From positions 3,658,001-3,722,000 of the forward strand of contig NZ_LT907980.1 in NCBI RefSeq assembly GCF_900215155.1: a stretch of 64,000 nucleotides of DNA, written 5' to 3'. Numbering within the stretch: the first letter of the stretch is position 1; each line of letters starts with the position of its first letter. Below the pieces are notes generated by a model. It had not been told where the DNA came from and made no database searches. It saw only the letters and a program-made list of their open reading frames with translations. Origin of the DNA: Marinobacter sp. LV10R510-11A. Lineage in GTDB: Bacteria > Pseudomonadota > Gammaproteobacteria > Pseudomonadales > Oleiphilaceae. The translations under genes were made by a program, and so were the position numbers. This document shows positions 47,457 through 56,982 of this stretch, piece after piece.

Positions 47457-48860
47457 ATGAACGAAAATGGAACTGGGGGCGCAGGCAGTCAAACCCGAAT
47501 AGAAACCGACAGCCTAGGCGATGTCCATGTGCCTGTGGCGGCACTTTGGGGCGCCCAAACCCAGCGCGCTGTTGATAATTTTCCGGTCAGTGGTCAGCCC
47601 ATGCCTCCGGCCTTTATTGCGGCGGTGGCCCGTATCAAACTTGCGGCTGCCGAGGCCAATGCCAGTTTGGGGCTTCTGGACAACGGCCGTTGCGATGCCA
47701 TTACAGGCGCCTGCCAGGCGCTTATCCGAGGCGAGTACGCCGATCAGTTTCCGGTCGATCGGTATCAGACCGGTTCGGGCACCAGCACCAACATGAACGT
47801 GAACGAGGTGCTCGCCGCCATTGCGGCTAAGAGCGGCGTGGAGGTGCACCCTAATGATCATGTAAATATGAGCCAAAGCTCCAATGATGTGATTCCCACG
47901 GCTATTCACGTGAGCTCAGTGATTGGGGTGAGGGAGCGGCTTATTCCTGCGTTAACGCATTTGCGCGGCGTTATCTACGAGCGTGAGGCGTTGTTTTCTG
48001 AACAGGTGAAAACCGGCCGCACGCATCTCATGGATGCCATGCCGATCACCCTTGGCCAAGAGTTGCGTACGTGGCGGGAACAGATACTTGCGGCAGAAAA
48101 ACGTCTTGATGCGACAGCGGATGAACTGCTCGCGCTGCCCCAGGGCGGCACGGCGGTAGGTACGGGCGTGAATGCGCTGCCGGAGTTTTCTGGTCAGTTT
48201 GTGAAATTCCTGAAGGCCAATACCGGCTATGCATTCCGTTCTTTGGATCACAAGTTTGTAGGCCAGAGCGCGGTGGATGGGCCTGTTGCGCTTTCATCAC
48301 AATTACGTGGGCTAGGCATTGTGCTCACCAAAATTGCCAACGACCTGCGCTGGATGAACAGCGGCCCGATTCACGGGCTTGGGGAGATTAGCCTAGCGGC
48401 GCTGCAGCCTGGTAGCAGTATTATGCCGGGCAAAGTGAACCCGGTTATTCCCGAATCTGTGGCCATGGTGGGGGCCCAAGTAATCGGGCTGGACAGCGCG
48501 AATGCCATTGCAGGGCAGTCTGGTAACTTTCAGCTTAACGTGATGCTGCCACTCATTGGCGGCAACCTGCTGGATATGATCAGCCTGCTTAGAAACGCCA
48601 CCAGCATGCTGGCGGACAAGGCCATCCGGAACTTTTCCGTGAACACCGAAACACTGGATGCCGGCGTTCGTCGCAATCCGGTGCTGGTGACGGCGCTTAA
48701 TCCTGAAATTGGTTACAGTCTGGCTTCGGATATCGCCAAGGAGGCCTATAAAACCGGTCGCCCGGTTATTGATGTAGCTGAGGAAATCAGTGGTCTCAGC
48801 CGGGAGCGTTTGGAAGAACTAATGGACCCGCTCAAGCTGACCCGAGGCGGAATCGACTGA
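47457..48860 (+). CDS. fumC: class II fumarate hydratase
   Basis: FumC interconverts fumarate and malate in the TCA cycle without an iron-sulfur cluster. The 467 residues match the family. Seen: RIETDSLGDVHVPVAALWGA, YQTGSGTSTNMNVNEVLA, HPNDHVNMSQSSNDVIPTA, TGRTHLMDAMPITLGQE, and the signature GSSIMPGKVNPV. Mqo, which uses its product malate, is about 3 kb away. Confidence 0.97.
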   Translation: MNENGTGGAGSQTRIETDSLGDVHVPVAALWGAQTQRAVDNFPVSGQPMPPAFIAAVARIKLAAAEANASLGLLDNGRCDAITGACQALIRGEYADQFPVDRYQTGSGTSTNMNVNEVLAAIAAKSGVEVHPNDHVNMSQSSNDVIPTAIHVSSVIGVRERLIPALTHLRGVIYEREALFSEQVKTGRTHLMDAMPITLGQELRTWREQILAAEKRLDATADELLALPQGGTAVGTGVNALPEFSGQFVKFLKANTGYAFRSLDHKFVGQSAVDGPVALSSQLRGLGIVLTKIANDLRWMNSGPIHGLGEISLAALQPGSSIMPGKVNPVIPESVAMVGAQVIGLDSANAIAGQSGNFQLNVMLPLIGGNLLDMISLLRNATSMLADKAIRNFSVNTETLDAGVRRNPVLVTALNPEIGYSLASDIAKEAYKTGRPVIDVAEEISGLSRERLEELMDPLKLTRGGID

Positions 48861-48886
48861 AATAAACGGATCAGGAGTACCGGCGT

Positions 48887-49369
48887 TTGCTGATAGCCCT
48901 GAAGTTATTTGTGATGCTGGTGCTGGCCAATGGTGCGCCAGTGGTTGCCGCAAAGGTGTTCAGGCGCCGCTGGTCTGCGCCTGTGGATGCCGGGTTGCAC
49001 TGGTTTGATGGTCGCCCGTTGCTGGGCAAAAGCAAGACCTGGCGGGGGATCACTTCCGGAGCCCTTTGCTGTGCGCTGTTTGCTCTGGCCACGGGGCACG
49101 GGTTTGTATTCGGGCTATTGTTTGGCCTGCTTGCGCTCGCCGGTGACCTGCTCAGTAGCTTTATCAAGCGCCGGCTGGGGCTGAAATCCAGCGCGCGAAT
49201 GTCATGGCTGGATCAGGTGCCCGAGGCGGCTTTTCCTGTGCTGCTGGCCATGGCGTGGGGACTGGTGAATGCATGGGTCGCGCTGTTCGTTGTCGTGTTT
49301 TTCACGCTAGCCAATATGTGGATATCGCCGCTACTCTATCGCTTGGGCATTCGGCGCCAACCTCACTGA
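48887..49369 (+). CDS. CarS-like CDP-alcohol synthase family membrane protein
   Basis: A 160-residue membrane protein of the CDP-archaeol synthase (CarS/DUF46) family. WFDGRPLLGKSKTWRG and GDLLSSFIKRRLGLKSS with SWLDQVPEA match the conserved polar motifs of the family, between several hydrophobic helices. In archaea the enzyme activates archaeal lipid with CTP; the bacterial role is not established. The start is a TTG at 48887, with AGGAG ten bases before it. Its end overlaps the phosphoesterase stop on the other strand by seven bases. Confidence 0.8.
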   Translation: MLIALKLFVMLVLANGAPVVAAKVFRRRWSAPVDAGLHWFDGRPLLGKSKTWRGITSGALCCALFALATGHGFVFGLLFGLLALAGDLLSSFIKRRLGLKSSARMSWLDQVPEAAFPVLLAMAWGLVNAWVALFVVVFFTLANMWISPLLYRLGIRRQPH

Positions 49370-50340
49370 GACGGGGCTCGGGTTAAGGTGTGAATCGTCA
49401 CTTCTGGCGGGCAATTCAGCCGCACGTTCACAACAGAAGTGCCGGATCCCGGAGAGGTGTATCCCTGCATGCCATTTGCTTTCCAATAGCCGCGGCCCAG
49501 GTGTCGCGGGCAGTCGGCATCTAGGGTCAGAGGAATGCCTCCTGGCAGGCAGATCTGGCCACCATGGGTATGGCCACACAGGAACATGTCGTAGCCCGCA
49601 TGGGAGGCTTCCCGCCAGATTTCAGGCGAGTGGCTCAGCAGGAGGCTGATACTTCCGAGTGGAATGTCATCGCCTGCACGGTGCAGGTTATGAGCCTTGT
49701 AGAAGTGTGGGTCATCAACCCCTGCGAGATAGATGCACTCACCACCTCGCTCTATCGGGGCCATCTCGTTCATTAGCAGGGCGTAGCCCATGTCTTCTAA
49801 CGCGGGCACCATGCGCACACTGTCGTGGTTACCAAGCACGGCGTAAGCGGGGCCCCGGATTGCCTCACGCAACCGCGCCATGCCTCCAAGGGCGGCCTCT
49901 ATCGGCCCCCAAGTTTCTTTTCGGTAATCACCCGTAAGCACGCACAGATCGTAATCCAGCGGAGAAATCTGTCGTATAACTGCCTGTAGATTAGCTTCAT
50001 CCATATCCACGTGCAGGTCGGTGAGGTGCAGAATGCGAAAGCCTTCAAAGTTTGCCGGCAGGCCTGGCAGGTAAAATCGGTTGTAGGCTGTATCCACGCG
50101 CCGGCTGTTGTTCTGCCCGCGCCCGTGCAACCCCGCTAGCCTCAGGCAGAAACGGATAAATCCGGGGGCAGAAGTTAGGCTTTTTAGGCGAAACGAAGAA
50201 CGATCCTGGCCGAATACCCGGGCTTCCGCTTCACGCTCAATGCCTAAGCGCTGGCGGGCATGAACCGGCCCCAGCCGTAGGCTCAGGCGGTATTCCAGAA
50301 GCTCATCCTGGTGTTCCGATTTTCGGGCCGGTGAGGTCAT
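49363..50340 (-). CDS. calcineurin-like metallophosphoesterase
   Basis: About 325 residues with a full set of metallophosphoesterase motifs: LHLTDLHVDMD, LTGDYRK, AVLGNHDSVR, LLLSHSPE and CGHTHGGQI, as in the YkuE group. It has no clear signal peptide or anchor. AAGGAG lies five bases before the ATG at 50340; the longer frame to 50394 is rejected. Substrate unknown; relatives act on lipids such as UDP-diacylglucosamine or undecaprenyl phosphates. Convergent with the CarS-like gene. Confidence 0.88.
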   Translation of the reverse strand: MTSPARKSEHQDELLEYRLSLRLGPVHARQRLGIEREAEARVFGQDRSSFRLKSLTSAPGFIRFCLRLAGLHGRGQNNSRRVDTAYNRFYLPGLPANFEGFRILHLTDLHVDMDEANLQAVIRQISPLDYDLCVLTGDYRKETWGPIEAALGGMARLREAIRGPAYAVLGNHDSVRMVPALEDMGYALLMNEMAPIERGGECIYLAGVDDPHFYKAHNLHRAGDDIPLGSISLLLSHSPEIWREASHAGYDMFLCGHTHGGQICLPGGIPLTLDADCPRHLGRGYWKANGMQGYTSPGSGTSVVNVRLNCPPEVTIHTLTRAPSQ

Positions 50341-50489
50341 CTGTGCTCCTTTGGTTTCAGGCCTAGCTTGTGCGCCCTGTGCGCGGGCACACATTCACAT
50401 TATGGTAGGCAACAGAGGGGATGCAACCTTGCGAGTTAACAGCCACAATCTGTAGTCTGTAGACATTCACATCCGTAGCAGAGGTCATT

Positions 50490-51176
50490 ATGACATCATC
50501 TTGTAGTATTCCTGGTCTGAACGTGGCCCGCAGCCGCTTCCCCGAGCCGGAGCAGGATCTGCTGGCGGAAGAAGGCGAGCAGAGAGTGGTTCTTGCAGGT
50601 GGGTGCTTCTGGTGTGTTGAAGCTGTACTCATCGCATTGGACGGCGTAACCCGCGTGGAGTCTGGCTACGCTGGCGGGTTGCCAGAAACGGCTAACTACA
50701 GCGCCGTATGCACCGGCACAACGGGCCATGCGGAAGCAGTAGGTGTGCACTACGACCCCGCACGAGTTAGCTTTGGGGCGTTGCTCAGGGTGTTTTTTTC
50801 CGTAGCCCACGATCCGACCCAACTCAACCGCCAGGGTAACGATCGGGGTACGCAATACCGCTCCGCCGTTTTTTATGAAACCCTAGAGCAGAAGCGGGTT
50901 GTGGAATCCTACATTCGCCAGCTTGGTGAAGCGGGGGTTTACTCTGACCCTATTGTAACGGCTATGGAACCGTTGGAAGCGTTTTATCCTGCGGAGGAGC
51001 AGCACCAGAATTTTGCTGCCCGAAATCCATATCAGCCATACATCATGGCGGTGGCCGCCCCGAAAATTGAAAAACTGATTGATGGCTTCGGTGACCGGCT
51101 TAAATCGGAATATACTGGTGCCGACGCTAATTCAAAAGCCAGTTCCCATTCTGATTCCGGGAATAACCTGGCCTGA
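50490..51176 (+). CDS. msrA: peptide-methionine (S)-S-oxide reductase
   Basis: MsrA repairs S-methionine sulfoxide in proteins. The 228-residue protein has the catalytic Cys39 in GGCFWCVEA, SGYAGGLPE, GHAEAVGVHYDP, FFSVAHDPTQLNRQGND and GTQYRSAVFY. It is followed after 11 bases by msrB, so the two form a methionine-repair operon. The longer C-terminal tail (ANSKASSHSDSGNNLA) is Ser/Asn rich and probably unstructured. Confidence 0.95.
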   Translation: MTSSCSIPGLNVARSRFPEPEQDLLAEEGEQRVVLAGGCFWCVEAVLIALDGVTRVESGYAGGLPETANYSAVCTGTTGHAEAVGVHYDPARVSFGALLRVFFSVAHDPTQLNRQGNDRGTQYRSAVFYETLEQKRVVESYIRQLGEAGVYSDPIVTAMEPLEAFYPAEEQHQNFAARNPYQPYIMAVAAPKIEKLIDGFGDRLKSEYTGADANSKASSHSDSGNNLA

Positions 51177-51187
51177 GGAGATGAACA

Positions 51188-51613
51188 ATGAGCAGTTCTG
51201 CTGCAGGTTATGACCTAACGCCTTTGACCGAGGCGCAGACAGAAGAAAAAGCCGCCAGCCTGACACCCGAAGAACGCCAGGTGTTACTGGATCACGGAAC
51301 GGAGCATCCGTTCTGTGGCACTTTGCTGGATAACAAATTGGCCGGCGTTTATCACTGCCGGCTTTGTGATTTGCCTCTGTTCAGTTCAAGCGCAAAATTT
51401 GATTCCGGTACAGGCTGGCCCAGTTTTTTTCAGCCGTTTGATAAAGAGCACATCCATTACATCGAAGATACAAGCATGGGAATGGCTCGCACAGAAGCGC
51501 GCTGTCTTCGCTGTGACAGTCACCTAGGCCACGTATTTCCAGACGGGCCGCCCCCGACAGGTAAGCGCTATTGCCTGAACTCCGTTGCCCTGGTTTTCCA
51601 GGAAATGGGCTGA
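51188..51613 (+). CDS. msrB: peptide-methionine (R)-S-oxide reductase
   Basis: MsrB reduces R-methionine sulfoxide. The 141 residues show two zinc-binding CxxC pairs (CRLC and CLRC), the GTGWPSFFQPF motif, and RYCLNSVAL with the catalytic Cys. AGGAG lies before the ATG. Its 3' end abuts, on the other strand, a broken cation exchanger whose open frame runs back into msrB. Confidence 0.96.
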   Translation: MSSSAAGYDLTPLTEAQTEEKAASLTPEERQVLLDHGTEHPFCGTLLDNKLAGVYHCRLCDLPLFSSSAKFDSGTGWPSFFQPFDKEHIHYIEDTSMGMARTEARCLRCDSHLGHVFPDGPPPTGKRYCLNSVALVFQEMG

Positions 51614-51838
51614 GGCGACACCCGTAGAAAGTAAGTAGCCGGTATAAGCGACGTAAACCAGCAGACCGACGGTTAACACCAGCATCAGTGTCCAGTCCCG
51701 GTATAGCACCTCCGGGGCTACTGACATAGGCTCGATCACTGCAGTCAGGGAAGCGGCTAGTTCTGGCACCGACGTACCAATCGCCACGATCGTCAGGCCA
51801 ATGACCAGCCATATGATTGCGCCAACAGCCATTTCCAT
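51600..51838 (-). pseudogene. sodium/calcium exchanger family protein, deleted remnant
   Basis: The minus strand gives VIGLTIVAIGTSVPELAASL, an alpha-repeat signature of CaxA/YrbG-type cation antiporters, then directly EPMSVAPEVLYRDWTLMLVL with VYVAYTGYLL, pieces that lie further apart in intact proteins. The N-terminal half and the end are missing, and the frame continues into msrB antisense. A gene of about 320 residues has been cut to about 75. Confidence 0.7.
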
Positions 51839-52111
51839 AGATGAACCTCAATCAGGTTGTTTCTGAAATAGAACGCCCATGAAACCGTCGGGTGGCCAGA
51901 GGTGTAAGCACCAGAAAGGCATGGGACTAAAGTTGAGGTGATATTGCCTGTTAAGGCAGAGAGAATTTATTATTTCTGCGATAATAGCGTGCGCATTCAG
52001 AACGGACGCATACGGCAGCGCCATCTACCTTGCGACTTGCCAGCATCCGACAGATCTCTGGGCTGATCGTGGAGGGGCGAAAGGCTCAAAACTAGCTAGG
52101 GTGAACAACCA

Positions 52112-53593
52112 ATGGCCGTTAAACAGGCAGACGTAGTGCTGGTAGGTGGTGGTGTCATGAGCGCCACTCTCGGCATGATGCTAACGCAGTTGGATCCGTC
52201 CATGAAAATTGTCATGTTGGAGCGTCTTGATCACGTTGCTCATGAAAGCACCGACGGATGGAACAACGCAGGCACTGGGCACGCAGGATACTGTGAACTG
52301 AATTACACGCCGCAGACCGAAGATGGCGATGTCGCTATTGAGCGCGCGCTTCAGATCAATGCGCAATATGAGGTCTCGCTGCAGTTCTGGTCGTATCTGG
52401 TAGAGCAGGGCATGTTGCCAGAGCCCTCAAAATTTATTAACCGCACACCACACCAGAGTTTTGTCTGGGGTGAGAAAGACGTGGCGTTCCTTAAGCGCCG
52501 CCATGAGCGCATGAGTGCTCACCACCTGTTTCGTGGCATGGAGTACACGGAGTCGCCGCGGGAACTGGAAGAGTGGATGCCGCTGGTTGTTCAAGGTCGC
52601 GACCCTATGCAACGTGTTGCCGCCACCCGCATCCGTCACGGCTCCGATGTGGATTTCGGTTCCCTGACCCGGAACATGGTCGAGTACCTGCAAAGCCAAC
52701 CCAACTTCGAGCTGATGTTGAGCAGCCCGGTGCATTACATAGACCAGCGTGATAATGGCCGCTGGAAAGTCCGAGTGAAAAACCAACACACCGGTGAGCA
52801 GACCAAGCTGGAAAGCGAATTTGTTTTCTTGGGTGCGGGCGGTGGGGCACTGCCTTTGCTGCAGAAATCAGGCGTTGATGAAGCCCGTGGTTACGGTGGG
52901 TTCCCTGTTAGTGGCCAATGGCTTGTGTGTCGCAAACCAGACGTAGTAGGGCAGCACCACGCCAAGGTATATGGCAAGGCGCCCATTGGTGCACCACCTA
53001 TGTCGGTACCGCACTTGGATACCCGCATTATCAATGGCGAACCGGCTTTGCTGTTTGGCCCGTTTGCCGGCTTTACCACCCGCTTCCTCAAGCAGGGCTC
53101 TATCTTTGATCTGTTCGGCTCGGTGCGCACGACTAACCTCAAACCGATGTTGTCGGTGAGCAAAAGCAATATGGATCTCACCCGCTATCTGATCGGTGAA
53201 GTATTCCAGTCACACAGTGATCGCGTGGAAGCACTGCGCAACTTCTTCCCAGAAGCTGAAGAAGAGAACTGGGAACTGCGAAGTGCCGGCCAGCGAGTGC
53301 AGATTATCAAGCAGGCTGAAGGCGGCGGCGGGAAGCTGGAATTCGGTACCGAAATCGTGGCTTCAAAAGACGGCACTCTGGCGGCTCTGCTTGGTGCATC
53401 ACCGGGTGCATCTACGGCGGCCAGCGCAATGATCAGTGTGGTCGAGCGCTGCTTTGCGGAGAAAATAAAAACGGATGAGTGGCAGGAGCGCATGAAAACA
53501 ATGGTGCCATCCTACGGCCAATCTCTGGTGGACGATGAGGCACTGCTGACGAAAGTACGGGAAAGAACGCTCGCTACCTTGAAGCTGAGCTGA
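52112..53593 (+). CDS. mqo: malate:quinone oxidoreductase
   Basis: Mqo oxidises malate to oxaloacetate at the membrane and passes electrons to quinone. The 493-residue FAD protein shows VLVGGGVMSATLGMMLTQLD, DGWNNAGTGHAGYCELNYTP, FVWGEKDVAFLKRRHE, and FLGAGGGALPLLQKSG, with LFGPFAGFTTRFLKQGS. It lies 63 bases ahead of the ATP-grasp gene; a shared transcript is possible but there is no evident functional link. Confidence 0.97.
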   Translation: MAVKQADVVLVGGGVMSATLGMMLTQLDPSMKIVMLERLDHVAHESTDGWNNAGTGHAGYCELNYTPQTEDGDVAIERALQINAQYEVSLQFWSYLVEQGMLPEPSKFINRTPHQSFVWGEKDVAFLKRRHERMSAHHLFRGMEYTESPRELEEWMPLVVQGRDPMQRVAATRIRHGSDVDFGSLTRNMVEYLQSQPNFELMLSSPVHYIDQRDNGRWKVRVKNQHTGEQTKLESEFVFLGAGGGALPLLQKSGVDEARGYGGFPVSGQWLVCRKPDVVGQHHAKVYGKAPIGAPPMSVPHLDTRIINGEPALLFGPFAGFTTRFLKQGSIFDLFGSVRTTNLKPMLSVSKSNMDLTRYLIGEVFQSHSDRVEALRNFFPEAEEENWELRSAGQRVQIIKQAEGGGGKLEFGTEIVASKDGTLAALLGASPGASTAASAMISVVERCFAEKIKTDEWQERMKTMVPSYGQSLVDDEALLTKVRERTLATLKLS

Positions 53594-53656
53594 TATTTGC
53601 GATTTTCTCGTATCGGCGTAGTCTTAAAAAGACACTCGGAAACAAGGATAGAGCCT

Positions 53657-54889
53657 ATGAGCGAGCATAAATATAACCCTGAAAAAGGGTATATCGCCTT
53701 TCTCGGTTGGAGTCTCAACGCAGTAGAAGCCGCTGATAAATTCGATCGCCGCTACGTGGTGGTTGCACCGGACTGGGCCGAGCCCTATTGCAAAGAGCAC
53801 GATATTCCCTACGTGCCTTGGAATTTTGAACGCTTAAATGACCGCTCCGTAGAGATTGCCCAAACCCTGAAAGAAATGGGTGTGGATGTCGCTATTCCGT
53901 TGTTTGAAGAAACGGTGGAATGGGCCGGTGCGATCAACTCCGTTTTGATGGACAAGCCGAGGCTGTTCGGTCAGGCCATGTTGCTTCGCGATAAAGCACT
54001 GATGAAGCGCCGTGCGCAGCTTGGCGGCATACGCGTGGGTATATTTGAAGAAGCTCACGATAAAGGCGATGTTGTCCGCTTTTTGAAAAGAGTTAATCAA
54101 ACTCTGCTCAAGCTCGATGGCGACCCCAACGATCCCATTCATTTGAAAGCCTTCGATAAGGCCGGCTGTCTTGGGCACAGAATCATTCGCACCCCGGACG
54201 AAGTAGATTCCATTCCGGATGAAGAATTCCCGGTGCTGATGGAGTCCCACCTAGACGGCTGGGAGTTTGCGGTAGAGGCTTGGGTCCATAACGGTAAGAT
54301 CGCCTTCCTGAATATCTCCGAATACGTCACCTTGGGCTATTCTGTTTTCGTGCCGGCGACGCCAGATCTCGAAAAGTACCGGGATCAGATCCGCGGCGAA
54401 ATTGAAAAGCTGATCAAGGCCTTCGATATTGATTTCGGCTTTATTCACCCCGAATATTTCGTGACCAGCGACAGCACCATGTACTTTGGTGAGGTGGCAT
54501 ATCGGCCACCCGGATTCAAGGTTTTCGAGCTGCTTGAAACGGCTTATGGCTTCAACGCCTATCAGGGTCTGATTCTTTCGTTTGATCCCAAAACCACGCC
54601 TGAAGAAATGAAAGCCTTCTTCCCGAAAGAAGTGGTGGATGCCAAGGGTTACGCGGGTTGCTTCGGTGTGTACCCACGGCGCCGGGTTGTCAGCAAGCTG
54701 GAGATTCCGGAGGAAACCGAGAATCACGAGTATTTCGAATCCCATGAGCTGACGCCTCCGGTTGAGGAAACGGTAACCAAGCGCACGGCATTTGGTACCC
54801 ACTGGGGCCTTGTGTATTTCTTTGGTGAAGACCCTTATGTGCTGCGAGATCTCCTGAAACATCAGGAAGATTTGGATTTCTATGTATAA
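53657..54889 (+). CDS. ATP-grasp ligase of unknown substrate
   Basis: A 410-residue protein with an ATP-grasp fold. After an N-terminal domain (YIAFLGWSLNAVEAADKFDR), the central part has RDKALMKRRAQLGG (about 111-124, the NK/MK-type ATP lysine region), a LMESHLDGWEFAVEAWVHNG stretch (about 194-213) and FGEVAYRPPGFKVFELLETA (about 277-296) with the metal-binding Glu. Such enzymes make carboxylate-amine or carboxylate-thiol bonds. The ATG at 53657 is chosen over 53597. The next gene, 54 bases on, is a large papain-like protein, so the pair may make and process a peptide or amide product. That pairing role is inference. Confidence 0.82.
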   Translation: MSEHKYNPEKGYIAFLGWSLNAVEAADKFDRRYVVVAPDWAEPYCKEHDIPYVPWNFERLNDRSVEIAQTLKEMGVDVAIPLFEETVEWAGAINSVLMDKPRLFGQAMLLRDKALMKRRAQLGGIRVGIFEEAHDKGDVVRFLKRVNQTLLKLDGDPNDPIHLKAFDKAGCLGHRIIRTPDEVDSIPDEEFPVLMESHLDGWEFAVEAWVHNGKIAFLNISEYVTLGYSVFVPATPDLEKYRDQIRGEIEKLIKAFDIDFGFIHPEYFVTSDSTMYFGEVAYRPPGFKVFELLETAYGFNAYQGLILSFDPKTTPEEMKAFFPKEVVDAKGYAGCFGVYPRRRVVSKLEIPEETENHEYFESHELTPPVEETVTKRTAFGTHWGLVYFFGEDPYVLRDLLKHQEDLDFYV

Positions 54890-54943
54890 TCGTGCGATGC
54901 ACTAACAGCTATGGGGCCTGATGCAGGCCCTGAGGAACGTCGT

Positions 54944-56968
54944 TTGAACGATCACCAATCGGGCAATGAAGTGTCGGCTGTGAGCTTGGATAAGCTGGCA
55001 CAAAGGCTGGATGACTCGGTTCTGGCCTTGGAAGAAAGCCGGTCTTTTGCCAAGATCGGCAAGCTGCCGCGTGTGTTTGATCTTGTTCGTAGGATATTGA
55101 TGCGGCCAGAGGGCTGTGCGGTAATTGAAGCGCGTACAGAGCGCCTGGAGAAAGCTGGCGTTTTTGAGGGCACCGACTGGGCAGAGCCTGCCATGTTGTT
55201 GCCATCACTAACCACGGCTGCACTGCAGAGCCCGAACGCAGACACGGTGGTTATCGAGGCGCTCAGTGAGCTGCGGTTGCTGGCGGTAGTGCGCGAAGCC
55301 TACCTTCACCCCTCAGTGTCTGCCGAGCAGGCTCATAATTACCTTACACAGGTTCTTGCGATCAACCTAGGCCTGCTGTTTGGTATGACCGGCGAAGCCG
55401 AGCGTGAACAGGGCCGGCTGGCTCTGGTAAGCCAGCACGTGGTGCAGCACGTAGCCCAGCATATTGGCTACGAACACGTTATAGACAGCTTGATTGAAGA
55501 AATCTGGCGAATTTTGCAGCAACGGCCGATTCAGGTCGCCGATGTGCGCAAAATGATCACTCAAATTGCTATCTGCAGTGCCGAGCCAGAGACAGATCTC
55601 GGCAGCGCAGGGCGCGGAGCGGATCGGCTGATCTCCAGCCTATATGGCCCAACGCGAGGATGCAGCGAAGATCCCGGTGCGGTGGTTTACCAGCAGCGCC
55701 TAGAGGCTATGGATTCCCAAACGCTGCAGAATGAAGCTACGGGTTTCGCCCGCTCCATGCATGACACCGGCCTAGTATCTCCCTATCACGCGTGCTTTGT
55801 GCGTTTTATTCTGGAGAACCAGGATAACCTGCTCAGCGAAGCTTTAGGGCTTTCAAGCACTGGTCGAGATTGCCTACTTTGTTACCGTGAATTGGTGCAC
55901 GCGCTGATTACCGAAGGTGTGTTTCCCGAAACGGCCCAAGGTATTTATGGCCTTGCACTCTTGCTTGAGCGGGGCATTCTTTATCAGCCACCTTTGGCGC
56001 CTGCACTCTGGCGTCAGGCCCGGCTCAACCTGTGCCCCGAGGCCCGAGAACGTTTGCAAATTGCCTACGGCTACCAACCGCAAGCAGGCGCCTGGTTGAT
56101 CCAGGGTGTGCTGAATATGTTGGGACAGCCATTGGGTGTTGGCCAAGGGAACAACCCAACCTGCCAGTCTGCCCGCGCGTTGTCCATGTGGGCGTACAAC
56201 GATCCCGACTACCTACTGCAGATGGTCGCTTGGGCAGCCAGAGATAACGAAATCGTTATGCATTTTGAGGGGCAGCCGGTGTCTTCGGCCCACAGCCTTG
56301 GTGGCGTCGCCTCAGAAGTCACCTTTGATCTCGACCCGGTTTCGCTGGTTGTGGTGCCACATCTGGATCGTATCTACGGCGAGATGGGGCGCATGTGTAT
56401 TGGCCGTGAAGGCGATCCGCACAAATGGGTGAACCCGGAATTCCATGGCTGGTCTGCAGGGCGCGGTTTTGCCATCAATGTGGATGTGGCCACTGGTAAT
56501 CTGGATAACCTGGAAGGTTTTATCCGGCATTTCTACGCCAGCTATCACCCTCACTACAACGGCAGTCAGCCTCTCATACACCCTCAGCCTGCCGGTGTTG
56601 CGGTAACTGACAGGGCCGCACGCTTTATTGGCTGGCACGCCATAACGATTCTTCGGGCGGCGCTGGACCCGGAAGGCGAGATGCGTGTGTACTTCTACAA
56701 CCCGAACAACGACAGTGGCCAGAGCTGGGGTGACGATGTGCACGTGAACACGCAAGGCTGTGGGGAAAGGTTCGGTGAGGCCTCTCTGCCGTTTGAGCAG
56801 TTCACGTCCCGGTTATATATCTTTCACTTCGACCCGCTTGAGCATGGCGAGCCAGCGGACGTAGGGGAAGCTGAGCTGCAACGGGTGATGGAACGTGTAT
56901 ACCGAAGCTGGGGCCAAGATCGCGTACCTGCGATAGAGCTCCAAGCCGAGCCGCCACACACTGAATAG
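54944..56968 (+). CDS. large protein with papain-like cysteine protease motifs
   Basis: Counting from an ATG at 54911, a 685-residue product; I favour a TTG at 54944 (12th codon), six bases after GAGGAA, since the ATG lies in a GGGCCT/AGGCCC hairpin. Residues 1-400 are mostly helical and unrecognised. Then Gln412-GNNPT-Cys418 has exactly the six-residue Gln-to-Cys spacing of papain's oxyanion Gln and nucleophile. His576 (GWHAITILRA) and Asn597 (YFYNPNNDSGQSWG) complete a Cys-His-Asn set in the right order, with the SWG that follows papain's Asn. It follows the ATP-grasp gene on the same strand. I know of no named family for the full protein; activity is unproven. Confidence 0.72.
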   Translation: MNDHQSGNEVSAVSLDKLAQRLDDSVLALEESRSFAKIGKLPRVFDLVRRILMRPEGCAVIEARTERLEKAGVFEGTDWAEPAMLLPSLTTAALQSPNADTVVIEALSELRLLAVVREAYLHPSVSAEQAHNYLTQVLAINLGLLFGMTGEAEREQGRLALVSQHVVQHVAQHIGYEHVIDSLIEEIWRILQQRPIQVADVRKMITQIAICSAEPETDLGSAGRGADRLISSLYGPTRGCSEDPGAVVYQQRLEAMDSQTLQNEATGFARSMHDTGLVSPYHACFVRFILENQDNLLSEALGLSSTGRDCLLCYRELVHALITEGVFPETAQGIYGLALLLERGILYQPPLAPALWRQARLNLCPEARERLQIAYGYQPQAGAWLIQGVLNMLGQPLGVGQGNNPTCQSARALSMWAYNDPDYLLQMVAWAARDNEIVMHFEGQPVSSAHSLGGVASEVTFDLDPVSLVVVPHLDRIYGEMGRMCIGREGDPHKWVNPEFHGWSAGRGFAINVDVATGNLDNLEGFIRHFYASYHPHYNGSQPLIHPQPAGVAVTDRAARFIGWHAITILRAALDPEGEMRVYFYNPNNDSGQSWGDDVHVNTQGCGERFGEASLPFEQFTSRLYIFHFDPLEHGEPADVGEAELQRVMERVYRSWGQDRVPAIELQAEPPHTE

Positions 56969-56982
56969 ACCTGCAATTGTGC

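Noticed and set aside
54251..54862. 203-codon minus-strand frame opposite the ATP-grasp gene
   Set aside because: The plus-strand ATP-grasp protein has clear motifs; this frame has none.
54912..54930. hairpin GGGCCT/AGGCCC as a terminator between the ATP-grasp and papain-like genes
   Set aside because: The stem is six pairs with no T-run, so it is not called a terminator; it is mentioned only because it argues against the ATG at 54911.
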